This document shows, piece after piece, positions 1 to 7,064 of a stretch of 9,296 nucleotides of DNA. This stretch comes from an uncultured Flavobacteriales bacterium (lineage in GTDB: Bacteria; Bacteroidota; Bacteroidia; Flavobacteriales; UBA7430): contig CAJWJW010000044.1 in assembly GCA_913041775.1 (NCBI GenBank), forward strand, positions 1 to 9,296, in the 5' to 3' direction. Numbering within the stretch: the first letter of the stretch is position 1; each line of letters opens with the position of its first letter. The position numbers and the translations under genes are program-made. The notes beneath the pieces are model-generated. The model searched no databases, was not told the origin of the DNA, and was given only the letters and a program-made list of their open reading frames with translations.

Positions 1-12
1 AGGATAAAAATG

Positions 13-20
13 TAATTTTG
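13..20 (+). promoter_or_regulatory. Candidate Bacteroidota -7 element (TAATTTTG) before thiL
   Basis: TAATTTTG matches the Bacteroidota -7 consensus TAnnTTTG exactly. It ends four bases before the thiL ATG, so transcription starting a few bases downstream would give a leaderless or almost leaderless mRNA. The matching -33 TTG element would lie outside the window, so only half the promoter can be judged. An eight-base motif with two free positions in AT-rich DNA can occur by chance. Confidence 0.35.
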
Positions 21-24
21 CGGT

Positions 25-1083
25 ATGAGTATATTCGAAAAGAAAGAACAAGAGTTTACACCTATTTCTAAATTAGGTGAGTTTGGTTTAATCGACCTAA
101 TAACTAAGGATGTAAAGCAATATAATGAGACCACTCTTAAAGGAATTGGTGATGATGCTGCCGTTATAAAAATCGGTGATATATGTCAACTCGTTTCTAC
201 TGATTTATTGGTGGAGGGTGTTCATTTTGATTTGTCTTATGCTCCTTTAAAGCATTTAGGTTACAAGGCAGTTGCAGTAAATTTATCTGATATCTGCGCC
301 ATGAATGCAATTCCAACACAAATTACGGTGTCTTTAGCAATGTCTAATCGTTTCCCTATTGAGGCGGTTGAAGAGTTGTACGAGGGTATTCGCTTGGCTT
401 GTGATTATTATAAGGTCGATTTAATTGGGGGCGACACTACAAGCTCTACTTCGGGCTTAATGATTAGTGTAAGTGCTTTGGGGACTGCAAAAGAAGGCGA
501 TATTGTTTATCGTTCTGGAGCAAAGGAAAAGGACTTAATTGTGGTTTCTGGCGATCTAGGTGCTGCATATTTAGGGTTGCAGATATTGGAAAGAGAGAAA
601 GCTGTTTTTATGGAAGATAAAAACATGCAACCTGATTTGCATGGCTCTGAGTATGTTTTGGAGCGTCAATTAAAACCGGAGGCTAGAAAAGATATTGTGG
701 AGATGTTTAAGGAGATGGATTTAGTTCCTACATCTATGATTGATATTTCTGATGGATTGTCTTCAGAATTATTGCACTTGGCTAAAGCATCTGATTTAGG
801 TTTGCAAATTTACGAGGAAAAAATACCTTGTGACCCTACTGTAATGTCTATTGCAGAAGAGTTTAAATTAAATGGAGTTACCTGTGCTTTAAATGGTGGA
901 GAGGATTATGAGTTGCTCTTTACTGTGGCCCAAAAAGATTACGAAAAAATTAAGGCAAACCCAAACATGACTGTGATTGGGTATATGGTAGATAAAGCTT
1001 CTGGCGCAAATTTGGTTAGTCACGATTCGAAGATTTTCCCTTTAAGAGCAAACGGTTGGACTTCTCACGAAAATATAAAGTAA
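25..1083 (+). CDS. thiL: Thiamine-monophosphate kinase
   Basis: ThiL phosphorylates thiamine monophosphate with ATP to give thiamine diphosphate, the last step of cofactor synthesis; it is cytoplasmic. The 352-residue protein is full length and shows the motifs of the PurM/ThiL-type ATP-binding superfamily in order: GIGDDAAVI (residues 40-48, metal/nucleotide-binding Asp43-Asp44), STDLLVEGVHF (58-68), AVNLSDICAMNA (84-95), LIGGDTTSS (133-141), DISDGLSSELL (240-250) and LNGGEDYELLFT (289-300). The ATG at 25 gives the usual short leader before the conserved GEFGLI segment, and no better start is visible. There is no Shine-Dalgarno sequence; a TAATTTTG element lies four bases before the ATG. The gene is convergent with the alpha/beta hydrolase gene and is the only plus-strand gene in the window. 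Family assignment is secure. Confidence 0.96.
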   Translation: MSIFEKKEQEFTPISKLGEFGLIDLITKDVKQYNETTLKGIGDDAAVIKIGDICQLVSTDLLVEGVHFDLSYAPLKHLGYKAVAVNLSDICAMNAIPTQITVSLAMSNRFPIEAVEELYEGIRLACDYYKVDLIGGDTTSSTSGLMISVSALGTAKEGDIVYRSGAKEKDLIVVSGDLGAAYLGLQILEREKAVFMEDKNMQPDLHGSEYVLERQLKPEARKDIVEMFKEMDLVPTSMIDISDGLSSELLHLAKASDLGLQIYEEKIPCDPTVMSIAEEFKLNGVTCALNGGEDYELLFTVAQKDYEKIKANPNMTVIGYMVDKASGANLVSHDSKIFPLRANGWTSHENIK

Positions 1084-1147
1084 ACTTAAGTTGGTGATCA
1101 GTTAGTTTGGCACGCTAATTGTTTAGTACTGTATAAGATGTTAAGAT

Positions 1148-1168
1148 TACTTTTTTAAGTAGTTTTTT
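1148..1168 (+). terminator. Weak AT-only hairpin with T-run after thiL
   Basis: TACTT (1148-1152) and AAGTA (1157-1161) can form a 5-bp stem around a TTTT loop, followed by a G and six T's (1163-1168). It is nested in a wider inverted repeat, TTAAGA (1141-1146) with TCTTAA (1173-1178). With no G-C pairs in the inner stem this is at best a weak terminator for thiL. The stronger hairpin at 1239-1270 is the more likely end of the transcript. The rest of the 1084-1238 gap shows no gene or recognisable RNA. Confidence 0.2.
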
Positions 1169-1238
1169 AAAGTCTTAACAATCTAAAAGTTTACTTCTAT
1201 TGCATTGGGGGATGTATTAGAAGGGTTTAGTTAAAACA

Positions 1239-1270
1239 AAAAAAAGGGAAGCATTTGCTCCCCTTTTTTT
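1239..1270 (-). terminator. Intrinsic terminator between convergent thiL and hydrolase genes, probably bidirectional
   Basis: The arms 1239-1252 and 1257-1270 pair around a 4-nt loop (1253-1256): an A/T base, a GGG/CCC core and an AGC/GCT tip. One position (1249/1260) is an A-C mismatch in plus-strand RNA but a G-U wobble in minus-strand RNA, so the helix is continuous only for the minus strand. Each strand has a U-run after the G-C core (seven T's at 1264-1270 on plus, eight T's opposite 1238-1245 on minus). It should end the peptidase-hydrolase transcript and probably also thiL read-through. The last two bases of the hydrolase stop codon are part of the stem. Confidence 0.85.
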
Positions 1271-2045
1271 ATGCTATTATTTTTTTAAGTTCTTGAATAA
1301 CTACCGATGGGTTTTCCCAATGACTCATGTGTCCAGCATTTTCAATTTCTATAAACTGCGCACGATTATTTATTGCTTCTTCTTTAAGATCTGCAATCTT
1401 TAATAGTGTATCCCGTGTACCAGCGATATATGTTTTTTTACAATTCAAGCTTTTCACAATTTCAGAATTGTCGTTTCTGTTTTTCATCGCACTAATAGCA
1501 GCACTAATTCCTTTAGCTTTTAATCCTTCGGCTTCTAGTATCATTTTTTGAATATACTTAGAACAAGAAATTTGATATTGTCTTGGAAATAAAAATGGAA
1601 TTGCTGTCTTTAGGTAAATTCTTTGCTTGTTTATTACAGATTTAATCGCTCTATTTCGGTCTTTATTTTTGGATTCTGAATCAGATTTAGCCGTTGAATG
1701 AAAAAGTATGAGTTGTTCAATTTCGTTTGGGAAAAGTTTGCAAATTTCTGTAGCAACATAACCTCCCATAGAATGACCTATGAGGCTGTATTTATCAACT
1801 TTTAAGTCTTTAATTAGCTCATGAGTCAAATGGGCTAAATTTTTTATCGAATACGAATCTTCGAAGGTATCCGAATCCCCAAATCCAGGAAAGTCTAAGC
1901 GTATAACTTGGTGAGATTTAGAAAGTTCTAATGCTATCTCATCCCACATACTCAGGTTCTCGAGGAAACCATGGAGTAGTACTACAACTTCTCCAGATCC
2001 TTCAGTTTTGTATTGTATGTTTATACTTTTGAATTTAAAGAGCAT
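1269..2045 (-). CDS. Alpha/beta-fold hydrolase
   Basis: A 258-residue cytoplasmic alpha/beta hydrolase of unknown substrate; no signal peptide or membrane segment is visible. Visible family features are the oxyanion-hole HGF (residues 25-27), the DFPGFGDSD segment (51-59), the nucleophile elbow GHSMGG (90-95, Ser92), Asp212 in AGTRD and His239 in NAGHMSH, which together make a plausible Ser-Asp-His triad. Residues about 118-190 form a Lys-rich, helical-looking cap region. I chose the ATG at 2045 (MLFKFK) over an in-frame TTG nine bases upstream, since it is ATG and leaves 14 bases after the stop of the peptidase gene. That spacing suggests co-transcription with the aminopeptidase P gene. The reading frame ends inside a strong terminator. 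The fold is secure; sequence alone does not tell esterase, lipase, haloperoxidase-like or C-C hydrolase activity apart. Confidence 0.9.
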   Translation of the reverse strand: MLFKFKSINIQYKTEGSGEVVVLLHGFLENLSMWDEIALELSKSHQVIRLDFPGFGDSDTFEDSYSIKNLAHLTHELIKDLKVDKYSLIGHSMGGYVATEICKLFPNEIEQLILFHSTAKSDSESKNKDRNRAIKSVINKQRIYLKTAIPFLFPRQYQISCSKYIQKMILEAEGLKAKGISAAISAMKNRNDNSEIVKSLNCKKTYIAGTRDTLLKIADLKEEAINNRAQFIEIENAGHMSHWENPSVVIQELKKIIA

Positions 2046-2059
2046 AATTTTCAAGTAAA

Positions 2060-3349
2060 TTACTCTGCCATTAAAGCTTCAATTTCATCTGCTTCTAGTG
2101 GTATATCGCCCATTAAATCGTTTGTTCCATTTTCGGTTACGAGAACATCATTTTCCAAACGTATTCCTAAATTCTCTTCAGGAATGTATATTCCAGGCTC
2201 ACAGGTAAATACCATTCCAACTTCAATAGGTGTAGTCCACGATCCTACATCGTGTACATCTAAACCTAGATAGTGAGAAGTTCCATGCATGAAATATTTT
2301 TTATACGCTGGCCATTCTGGATTTTGATTGTCTACCTCTTTTTGAGAAATCAAGCCCAATCCGATTAGTTCTTTCTCCATTATTAATCCAACCTGAACAT
2401 GATATTCATGTAAGAAATTACCAGGAATAAGCATTTTGGTAGCTGCTTTCATTACCCTCAATACAGCATTGTACACATCTTTCTGTCTAGCTGTAAATTT
2501 TCCGTTTACGGGTACACATCGTGTCATGTCTGATGCGTAATTTGCATACTCAGCACCAAAATCCATAAGGATAACATCGCCGTCTTTACAAGGTTTGTTA
2601 TTGTCTATATAGTGCAACACGCAAGCACTTTCTCCAGAAGCGATAATAGGTGTGTATGCGAATCCACGCGATCTGTTACGAATAAATTCGTGTATTACAT
2701 CAGCTTCAATTTCATATTCCATTACTCCAGGCTTAATGGTCTTTAAAATTCTTCTAAACGCGCCTTCGGTAAGCTTACATGCTTTTTGGATAAGGTCTAC
2801 TTCTACAGCATCTTTAATTGCACGAATTCTATGCATTATCGGTGCCGCTCTTTCTATTTCGTGTAATGGATAGGTTTCTGTAATCCACTTTCCAAAACGT
2901 ATATCTCGGGTTTCAACCTCTGTTTTGGCTCGTAGGTGTTCGTTACTGTTTAAGTAAACATGTATTGCCTCGCTCATCAAAGTTTTTAAAACCGATTCTA
3001 GCTGGTCTATCCAGTAAACAGTTTTGATACCTGAAGTTTCGTAGGCTTGTTTTTTATTGAGTTTTGCTCCTTCCCAAACAGCTATATGCTCGTTGGTTTC
3101 TTTTAGGAATAAAATTTCTTTGTGTTTAGCGTCGAATGAGTCCGGGAAAATCACAAGAATAGACTCTTCTTGATCTACTCCTGAAAGATGAAAAATATCA
3201 TTATTCTGACGGAAGGCCATCGTTCCATCCGCATTGGTTGGCATGATGTCGTTAGAGTTAAATATAGCAATGGATTTTGCCTTCAATTCAGTGCAAAAAC
3301 GTTGTCTGTTTCTAATAAATAACTGGCTGTCAATTTTCTCGTATTTCAT
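2060..3349 (-). CDS. pepP: Aminopeptidase P family protein (Xaa-Pro aminopeptidase)
   Basis: Metallopeptidase of family M24 (pita-bread fold) predicted to release an N-terminal residue preceding proline; no signal peptide is visible, so probably cytoplasmic. The 429-residue protein has an N-terminal aminopeptidase P domain (about 1-155; TMAFRQNNDIFHLSG at 43-57) and a C-terminal catalytic domain (about 175-420). All five expected metal ligands are visible: Asp263 (MDFGAE), Asp274 (YASDMTR), His359 (GTSHYLGLDVHD), Glu384 (TCEPGIY) and Glu399 (IRLEND). An upstream in-frame TTG at 3364 would add five residues. The ATG at 3349, giving MKYEKID, fits the N-terminus I expect for Bacteroidota homologues and leaves room for the promoter-like TATATTTG at 3379-3386. 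It lies downstream of rodA after a 124-bp gap, so it probably has its own promoter, and it is followed closely by the hydrolase gene. Confidence 0.93.
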   Translation of the reverse strand: MKYEKIDSQLFIRNRQRFCTELKAKSIAIFNSNDIMPTNADGTMAFRQNNDIFHLSGVDQEESILVIFPDSFDAKHKEILFLKETNEHIAVWEGAKLNKKQAYETSGIKTVYWIDQLESVLKTLMSEAIHVYLNSNEHLRAKTEVETRDIRFGKWITETYPLHEIERAAPIMHRIRAIKDAVEVDLIQKACKLTEGAFRRILKTIKPGVMEYEIEADVIHEFIRNRSRGFAYTPIIASGESACVLHYIDNNKPCKDGDVILMDFGAEYANYASDMTRCVPVNGKFTARQKDVYNAVLRVMKAATKMLIPGNFLHEYHVQVGLIMEKELIGLGLISQKEVDNQNPEWPAYKKYFMHGTSHYLGLDVHDVGSWTTPIEVGMVFTCEPGIYIPEENLGIRLENDVLVTENGTNDLMGDIPLEADEIEALMAE

Positions 3350-3378
3350 GCGAATGGGTTTCAATTTATTTGATTTAA

Positions 3379-3386
3379 CAAATATA
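3379..3386 (-). promoter_or_regulatory. Candidate -7 element (TATATTTG) for the pepP-hydrolase unit
   Basis: On the minus strand TATATTTG matches the Bacteroidota -7 consensus TAnnTTTG exactly. It lies 29 bases upstream of the chosen pepP ATG, a suitable distance for a short A/T-rich leader. No clear TTG at the -33 position is visible 19-21 bases further upstream; the sequence there is instead pyrimidine-rich and carries a repeated TATCTTCTT. It sits in the only sizeable gap between rodA and pepP, which favours a real promoter. Confidence 0.5.
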
Positions 3387-3394
3387 GTAGGAAA

Positions 3395-3420
3395 AAGAAG
3401 ATAATGGAGTTAAGAAGATA
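3395..3420 (-). repeat. Tandem 9-bp direct repeat upstream of pepP
   Basis: On the minus strand TATCTTCTT occurs twice (3420-3412 and 3403-3395), offset by 17 bases, just upstream of the candidate -7 element of pepP. The placement covers the region where a -33 box or an activator site would lie. It could be a regulatory site or simply low-complexity pyrimidine-rich DNA. The rest of the 3350-3473 gap holds no gene and no clear terminator for rodA. Confidence 0.3.
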
Positions 3421-3473
3421 GAGAATTTAATGCAGGATACAGGAGTGTATTCGAAAACAAGCTACAAATTTTA

Positions 3474-4736
3474 CTATCGTAAAATATCCATTCGATACGC
3501 ATCTAGTTTTATAAAAATAAAAAGTAGAATACTAAATCCCCACAATGATGAACCCCCATAGCTAAAAAAAGGTAATGGTATGCCTATTACTGGCATGATG
3601 CCTATCGTCATGGCTATATTTATAAAAAAGTGACAGAATAATATGGTGGCTAATCCATAGCCATATACTCTACTGAAGGTAGATCTTTGTCTTTCTGCCA
3701 AAACAATTAAACGTAAGAGTAAGGCAAGGAACAATCCAATTGTGATTACTGAACCTATAAACCCCCATTCTTCTCCGATGGTGCAAAAAATAAAATCGGT
3801 ACTCTGTTCCGGTACAAAATTAAATTTAGTTTGTGTTCCGTCTAAGAAGCCTTTACCCGAAAATCCTCCGGAACCAATGGCTATTTTAGATTGATGTAAA
3901 TTGTATCCAGCACCATGAATATCGTCAATTTTCCCCAAAATTAAATCGATTCTGCTTCGATGATGTGGTCTTAGGATTTCGTTGTATAAATACTCAACAG
4001 ATTGAATAAAACCGAGAGCAATTACCAAACTGAAAATCGCTGGTTTAATAGAGTTTTTCCCTTTTTTGATTAAGTAGCCAAAGACTGTGGCTACAAGGGT
4101 TGTGATAATCATTGCGATCTGTGTCTCAAACTTTAGTGTGAGGATAAATAAACTTATTACAAGAGCTAAAATAACAAGATAGACTCCAGATATTCCTTCT
4201 CTATAAAGTACTAGAAACAAGGATGCAAATACAATTGCCGAACCTGCATCTGGTTGTAGCATAATAAGAATTATTGGCAGTAAAATTAAAGCGAAGGCTT
4301 TAATTTGAGTATCAATATTTGTTAGATTTATATTCAGCTGACTTAAATATTTACTTAGAGCCAAAAGCACCCCAATTTTAGCAAATTCGGAGGGTTGCAT
4401 ACTAAAACTACCGAGATCATACCAAGATTTAGCTCCGCCAATTTCTTTCCCTATAATGAGGACTCCTATTAATAAGAGCAGCATAAATATATATATTAAA
4501 TACGAAAAAGTGGTGTAAAACTTTCCATCTAAAAGTAAAATGAGGAAGATCCAAATAAAAGAGGTCGCTATCCAGAAAAGTTGTTTTCCAGGCTCGGCAT
4601 TCATTGTTATTAGATTTACAGCCCCTTCGTCGTAATTAGCCGCATAAATATTTAACCAGCCAAAGAAGAGCATGAGCATATAGATAAAGACCAAAGTCCA
4701 GTCGATGTTAGCAAATACACTTTTATTATTTCGCAT
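3474..4736 (-). CDS. rodA: Rod-shape peptidoglycan glycosyltransferase RodA
   Basis: RodA is the SEDS-family glycosyltransferase that polymerises lipid II into glycan strands for side-wall growth, working in complex with PBP2 in the inner membrane. The 420-residue protein is strongly hydrophobic, with about ten membrane segments. It carries family signatures: AKSWYDLG plus QPSEFAK (102-120), LQPDAGSA (160-167), HQSKIAIGSGGFSGKGF (281-297), VPEQSTDFIF (308-317) and PVIGIPLPFFSYGGSS (382-397). Asp314 in EQSTDF lies where I expect the family's essential extracellular-loop Asp. It is somewhat longer than E. coli RodA (about 370 residues), with extra length in the first periplasmic loop (about 33-52) and the middle (about 200-265). 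The ATG at 4736 lies inside the end of mrdA (11-nt overlap), so translation is probably coupled. It is the last gene of the elongasome cluster; FtsW is excluded by the pairing with PBP2 and the mre genes. Confidence 0.95.
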   Translation of the reverse strand: MRNNKSVFANIDWTLVFIYMLMLFFGWLNIYAANYDEGAVNLITMNAEPGKQLFWIATSFIWIFLILLLDGKFYTTFSYLIYIFMLLLLIGVLIIGKEIGGAKSWYDLGSFSMQPSEFAKIGVLLALSKYLSQLNINLTNIDTQIKAFALILLPIILIMLQPDAGSAIVFASLFLVLYREGISGVYLVILALVISLFILTLKFETQIAMIITTLVATVFGYLIKKGKNSIKPAIFSLVIALGFIQSVEYLYNEILRPHHRSRIDLILGKIDDIHGAGYNLHQSKIAIGSGGFSGKGFLDGTQTKFNFVPEQSTDFIFCTIGEEWGFIGSVITIGLFLALLLRLIVLAERQRSTFSRVYGYGLATILFCHFFINIAMTIGIMPVIGIPLPFFSYGGSSLWGFSILLFIFIKLDAYRMDILR

Positions 4737-6558
4737 CCTCAGTATTCATTAAATTTCCATTCAATATAAAAGCCTCTTGTTTGCTGTTACTTATTTGCCC
4801 TGTAAGGTATTTCTCAATCATTAAACTTGCAATAGGTGCTGCCCACGTAGAACCCCAACCTCCATTTTCAACATAAACCGCAATGGCTATTTGTGGGTTT
4901 TCTTTTGGAGCAAATGCGATAAAAATAGAATGGTCCTCTCCGTGAGAATTTTCTGCAGTTCCTGTTTTACCACATATTTCAATTCCTTTTACACGAGCCG
5001 TTTTTGCTGTCCCGTGTTTTCCTGTAAACACTCTTTCCATACCGTTAATAACGGTGTTAAAGTATTTTTTATCGATGCTTGTATATTTAGGGATATTATA
5101 AGTACTGTCGTTTAGCGGAACTGCATCTATTTCTCGAACTATATGCGGAGTGTAGTAATGGCCTCTATTTGCTATTGCCGCGCACATATTTGCCATTTGA
5201 ATTGGCGACACCACTAAAGCATCTTGACCAATAGAAAGAGAAATTACTGTGGGTGCTTTCCAACTCCCTTTTCCGTATTGTTTGTTGTAAAAGTCTACCG
5301 TAGGAACCCTGCCTTTACGGCCATTGTATAAATCATTGTTCAAAAAATCACCCAAACCAAAACTTAGTACATGCTCTCTCCAGTTTTCATATCCTTTTGA
5401 TGCTGTTGGGTATTTCTCTACAATTCGTCTAAAAGTATTGCAGTAGTATGCATTGCACGATTGTTCAATTGATTCTATAAGATTTAAAGGCGACTTATGT
5501 GCATGACATCCTATTTTGAGTTTAGCACTAAACCTCCAACCCTCGTCACAGGAAAAACGAGTACCATCGTAAATAACACCTTCTTGCAATGCTATAAGTG
5601 CATTTACCAATTTGAATGTAGACCCGGGAGGGTATTCTGCTAAAAGACTTCTATCGAATAGCGGTTTATCTAGATCCTTGTACATCCGATTGAAATTGAT
5701 AGAACGCGAACGACCAATTAATAAATTAGGGTCGTAATTAGGGCTGCTCACTAAAGTTAGAATTTCTCCTGTAGCTGGTTCTATAGCAACAATACTCCCT
5801 TTTTTGTTTCGCATTAAATCTTCAGCATATTTTTGTAGTTGTATGTCTATGCTCAACTCTATGTCTTTACCATTAATGGCTAAACTGTCGTATTTTCCAT
5901 CTTCAAAACTCCCTTTAGGCCTATTCCATACATCTCTAATAAGATACTGAGTTCCTCGAACTCCTCGTAGGTCTTTTTCGTAAGAACTCTCTACACCAGA
6001 GATTCCATAATTGTCATTTCTCTTATAGTAGTCGTCTTTTTTTAAGATATAATCTGGGACCTGACTTACATAGCCTAAAATATGTGCAGCACTTCTTTCT
6101 GGGTACTGCCTAATAGTTCTTTCTTGAAGATAAAACCCAGGAAATTCATACAAACGTTCTTGTAGTTGTGCCGCTGTTTGTTTGGATATTTCCTTTAGCA
6201 GTAATGAGGCTTTTCGTGTAGAATAATGTTTGGCTCTTTTGAGGGATTTATTAAATCCCTCAAGGTCTATATCTATAATTTTGCAGAGTGCTATTGTGTC
6301 TAATTGCTTTATTTGTCTGGGAGTTACCATTAGGTCGTAAGCTCTCTGATTAGTGACTAATAAAACACCTTCTCTATCGTATATATACCCTCTTTCTGGG
6401 TAGATAGTTATTGCCTTTATAACATTATTTTCTGCCGAGACTTTATATGAGTCGTTGAGTATTTGTATTCCAAAAAGTGTAATTAGAAGAAGTAATGTCG
6501 TTCCAACAAATAGGAAATAAAAAAATAGTCTTCTTTCTGTAAATTTATTTCTACTCAT
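4726..6558 (-). CDS. mrdA: Penicillin-binding protein 2 (elongation-specific D,D-transpeptidase)
   Basis: Class B PBP that cross-links peptidoglycan during cell elongation together with RodA. The 610-residue protein has a short cytoplasmic N-terminus, one membrane anchor (about 11-31) and a periplasmic remainder. The PBP dimerisation/pedestal domain (about 50-215) includes PERGYIYDREG (54-64) and YPERSAAHILGYV (152-164). The transpeptidase domain (about 250-585) has all three catalytic motifs: S313-T-F-K316 after EYPPG, S367-C-N369, and K531-T-G-T534. A Cys/His-rich stretch (Cys337, Cys351, His352, His354, Cys368, Cys373) surrounds the SxN motif. The ATG at 6558 overlaps the mreD stop as ATGA (4 nt), and the gene runs 11 nt into rodA, typical of translational coupling. 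Length and motif spacing look normal; no truncation is seen. The MreD and RodA neighbours distinguish it from the divisome enzyme FtsI. Confidence 0.96.
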   Translation of the reverse strand: MSRNKFTERRLFFYFLFVGTTLLLLITLFGIQILNDSYKVSAENNVIKAITIYPERGYIYDREGVLLVTNQRAYDLMVTPRQIKQLDTIALCKIIDIDLEGFNKSLKRAKHYSTRKASLLLKEISKQTAAQLQERLYEFPGFYLQERTIRQYPERSAAHILGYVSQVPDYILKKDDYYKRNDNYGISGVESSYEKDLRGVRGTQYLIRDVWNRPKGSFEDGKYDSLAINGKDIELSIDIQLQKYAEDLMRNKKGSIVAIEPATGEILTLVSSPNYDPNLLIGRSRSINFNRMYKDLDKPLFDRSLLAEYPPGSTFKLVNALIALQEGVIYDGTRFSCDEGWRFSAKLKIGCHAHKSPLNLIESIEQSCNAYYCNTFRRIVEKYPTASKGYENWREHVLSFGLGDFLNNDLYNGRKGRVPTVDFYNKQYGKGSWKAPTVISLSIGQDALVVSPIQMANMCAAIANRGHYYTPHIVREIDAVPLNDSTYNIPKYTSIDKKYFNTVINGMERVFTGKHGTAKTARVKGIEICGKTGTAENSHGEDHSIFIAFAPKENPQIAIAVYVENGGWGSTWAAPIASLMIEKYLTGQISNSKQEAFILNGNLMNTEDAK

Positions 6559-7064
6559 CTCTTGCTAGGATTAGTGCCTATCGATTCAATAAGTAGAACT
6601 AAGGATAGACTAATGAGGGTACTAAAAAAAGCTCTACCAAAAGTGTCTACAAATTCGTTTAGACGGAAAGCTTCCAAATAGAAAAGTGTAAAATGATGAA
6701 TTAAGCAGAGTATTGACGAATAGGTGAAAAATCGTCCGAACTTTAATTGTTTTATACTTATCTCTTCTAGATCTTCTCCTCCTTTAATAGATACTAGCGA
6801 AAGAATACTAGGTCTTATGTAGGCTATTAAAACTGTTGCAGCTGTATGTATACCATAGCTGTCTGCAAACATATCTATTGTTAAACCCATTAAAAACCCC
6901 AGAAATAATACCAATATTTTAGGTAGTTTTGGCGGAAGTAAGAGTATGAAAAGAAGATAAACGTATGGGTTTACATAGCCACTCACCTGAATGTTATTCA
7001 GAAAGAATACCTGTAGCGCTACAAGAATGAAAAAACGTACTATATGTTGTATTGGCTTATTCAA
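6555..7064 (-). CDS. mreD: Rod shape-determining protein MreD
   Basis: MreD is a small inner-membrane protein that joins MreC in the elongasome. The 169-residue protein is nearly all hydrophobic, with about five or six membrane segments (roughly 9-23, 31-44, 49-66, 72-91, 112-131, 143-160). The segment GLTIDMFADSYGIHTAA (60-76) is the recognisable MreD core, with polar residues just after a membrane helix. Sequence identity is weak in this family, so position between mreC and mrdA carries much of the call. The reading frame has no ATG near the expected N-terminus: a TAG lies in frame at 7077-7079 and the first usable codon is TTG at 7064, giving MNKPIQHIVRF. The next Met is residue 60, inside the membrane core. 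TTG initiation, with an 8-nt overlap into the mreC end and a GGA just upstream, is therefore the best model. Confidence 0.9.
   Translation of the reverse strand: MNKPIQHIVRFFILVALQVFFLNNIQVSGYVNPYVYLLFILLLPPKLPKILVLFLGFLMGLTIDMFADSYGIHTAATVLIAYIRPSILSLVSIKGGEDLEEISIKQLKFGRFFTYSSILCLIHHFTLFYLEAFRLNEFVDTFGRAFFSTLISLSLVLLIESIGTNPSKR

Noticed and set aside
1084..1238. Possible small RNA or small gene in the thiL-hydrolase gap
   Set aside because: Only short weak inverted repeats are seen; no convincing reading frame, conserved RNA fold or promoter with both elements.
1327..1551. Plus-strand open frame of 74 codons
   Set aside because: It lies antisense within the hydrolase gene and its product has no recognisable motif.
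2013..2273. Plus-strand open frame of 86 codons
   Set aside because: Antisense to the end of pepP and the start of the hydrolase gene; Ser/Pro-rich product typical of a shadow frame.
2652..2873. Plus-strand open frame of 73 codons
   Set aside because: Wholly antisense to the conserved catalytic domain of pepP; no family resemblance.
3350..3364. TTG start for pepP at 3364, five residues upstream
   Set aside because: The ATG at 3349 gives the expected family N-terminus and a longer leader after the candidate promoter.
4891..5115. Plus-strand open frame of 74 codons
   Set aside because: Antisense to the transpeptidase domain of mrdA around the KTG motif; Phe/Cys/Ser-rich shadow.
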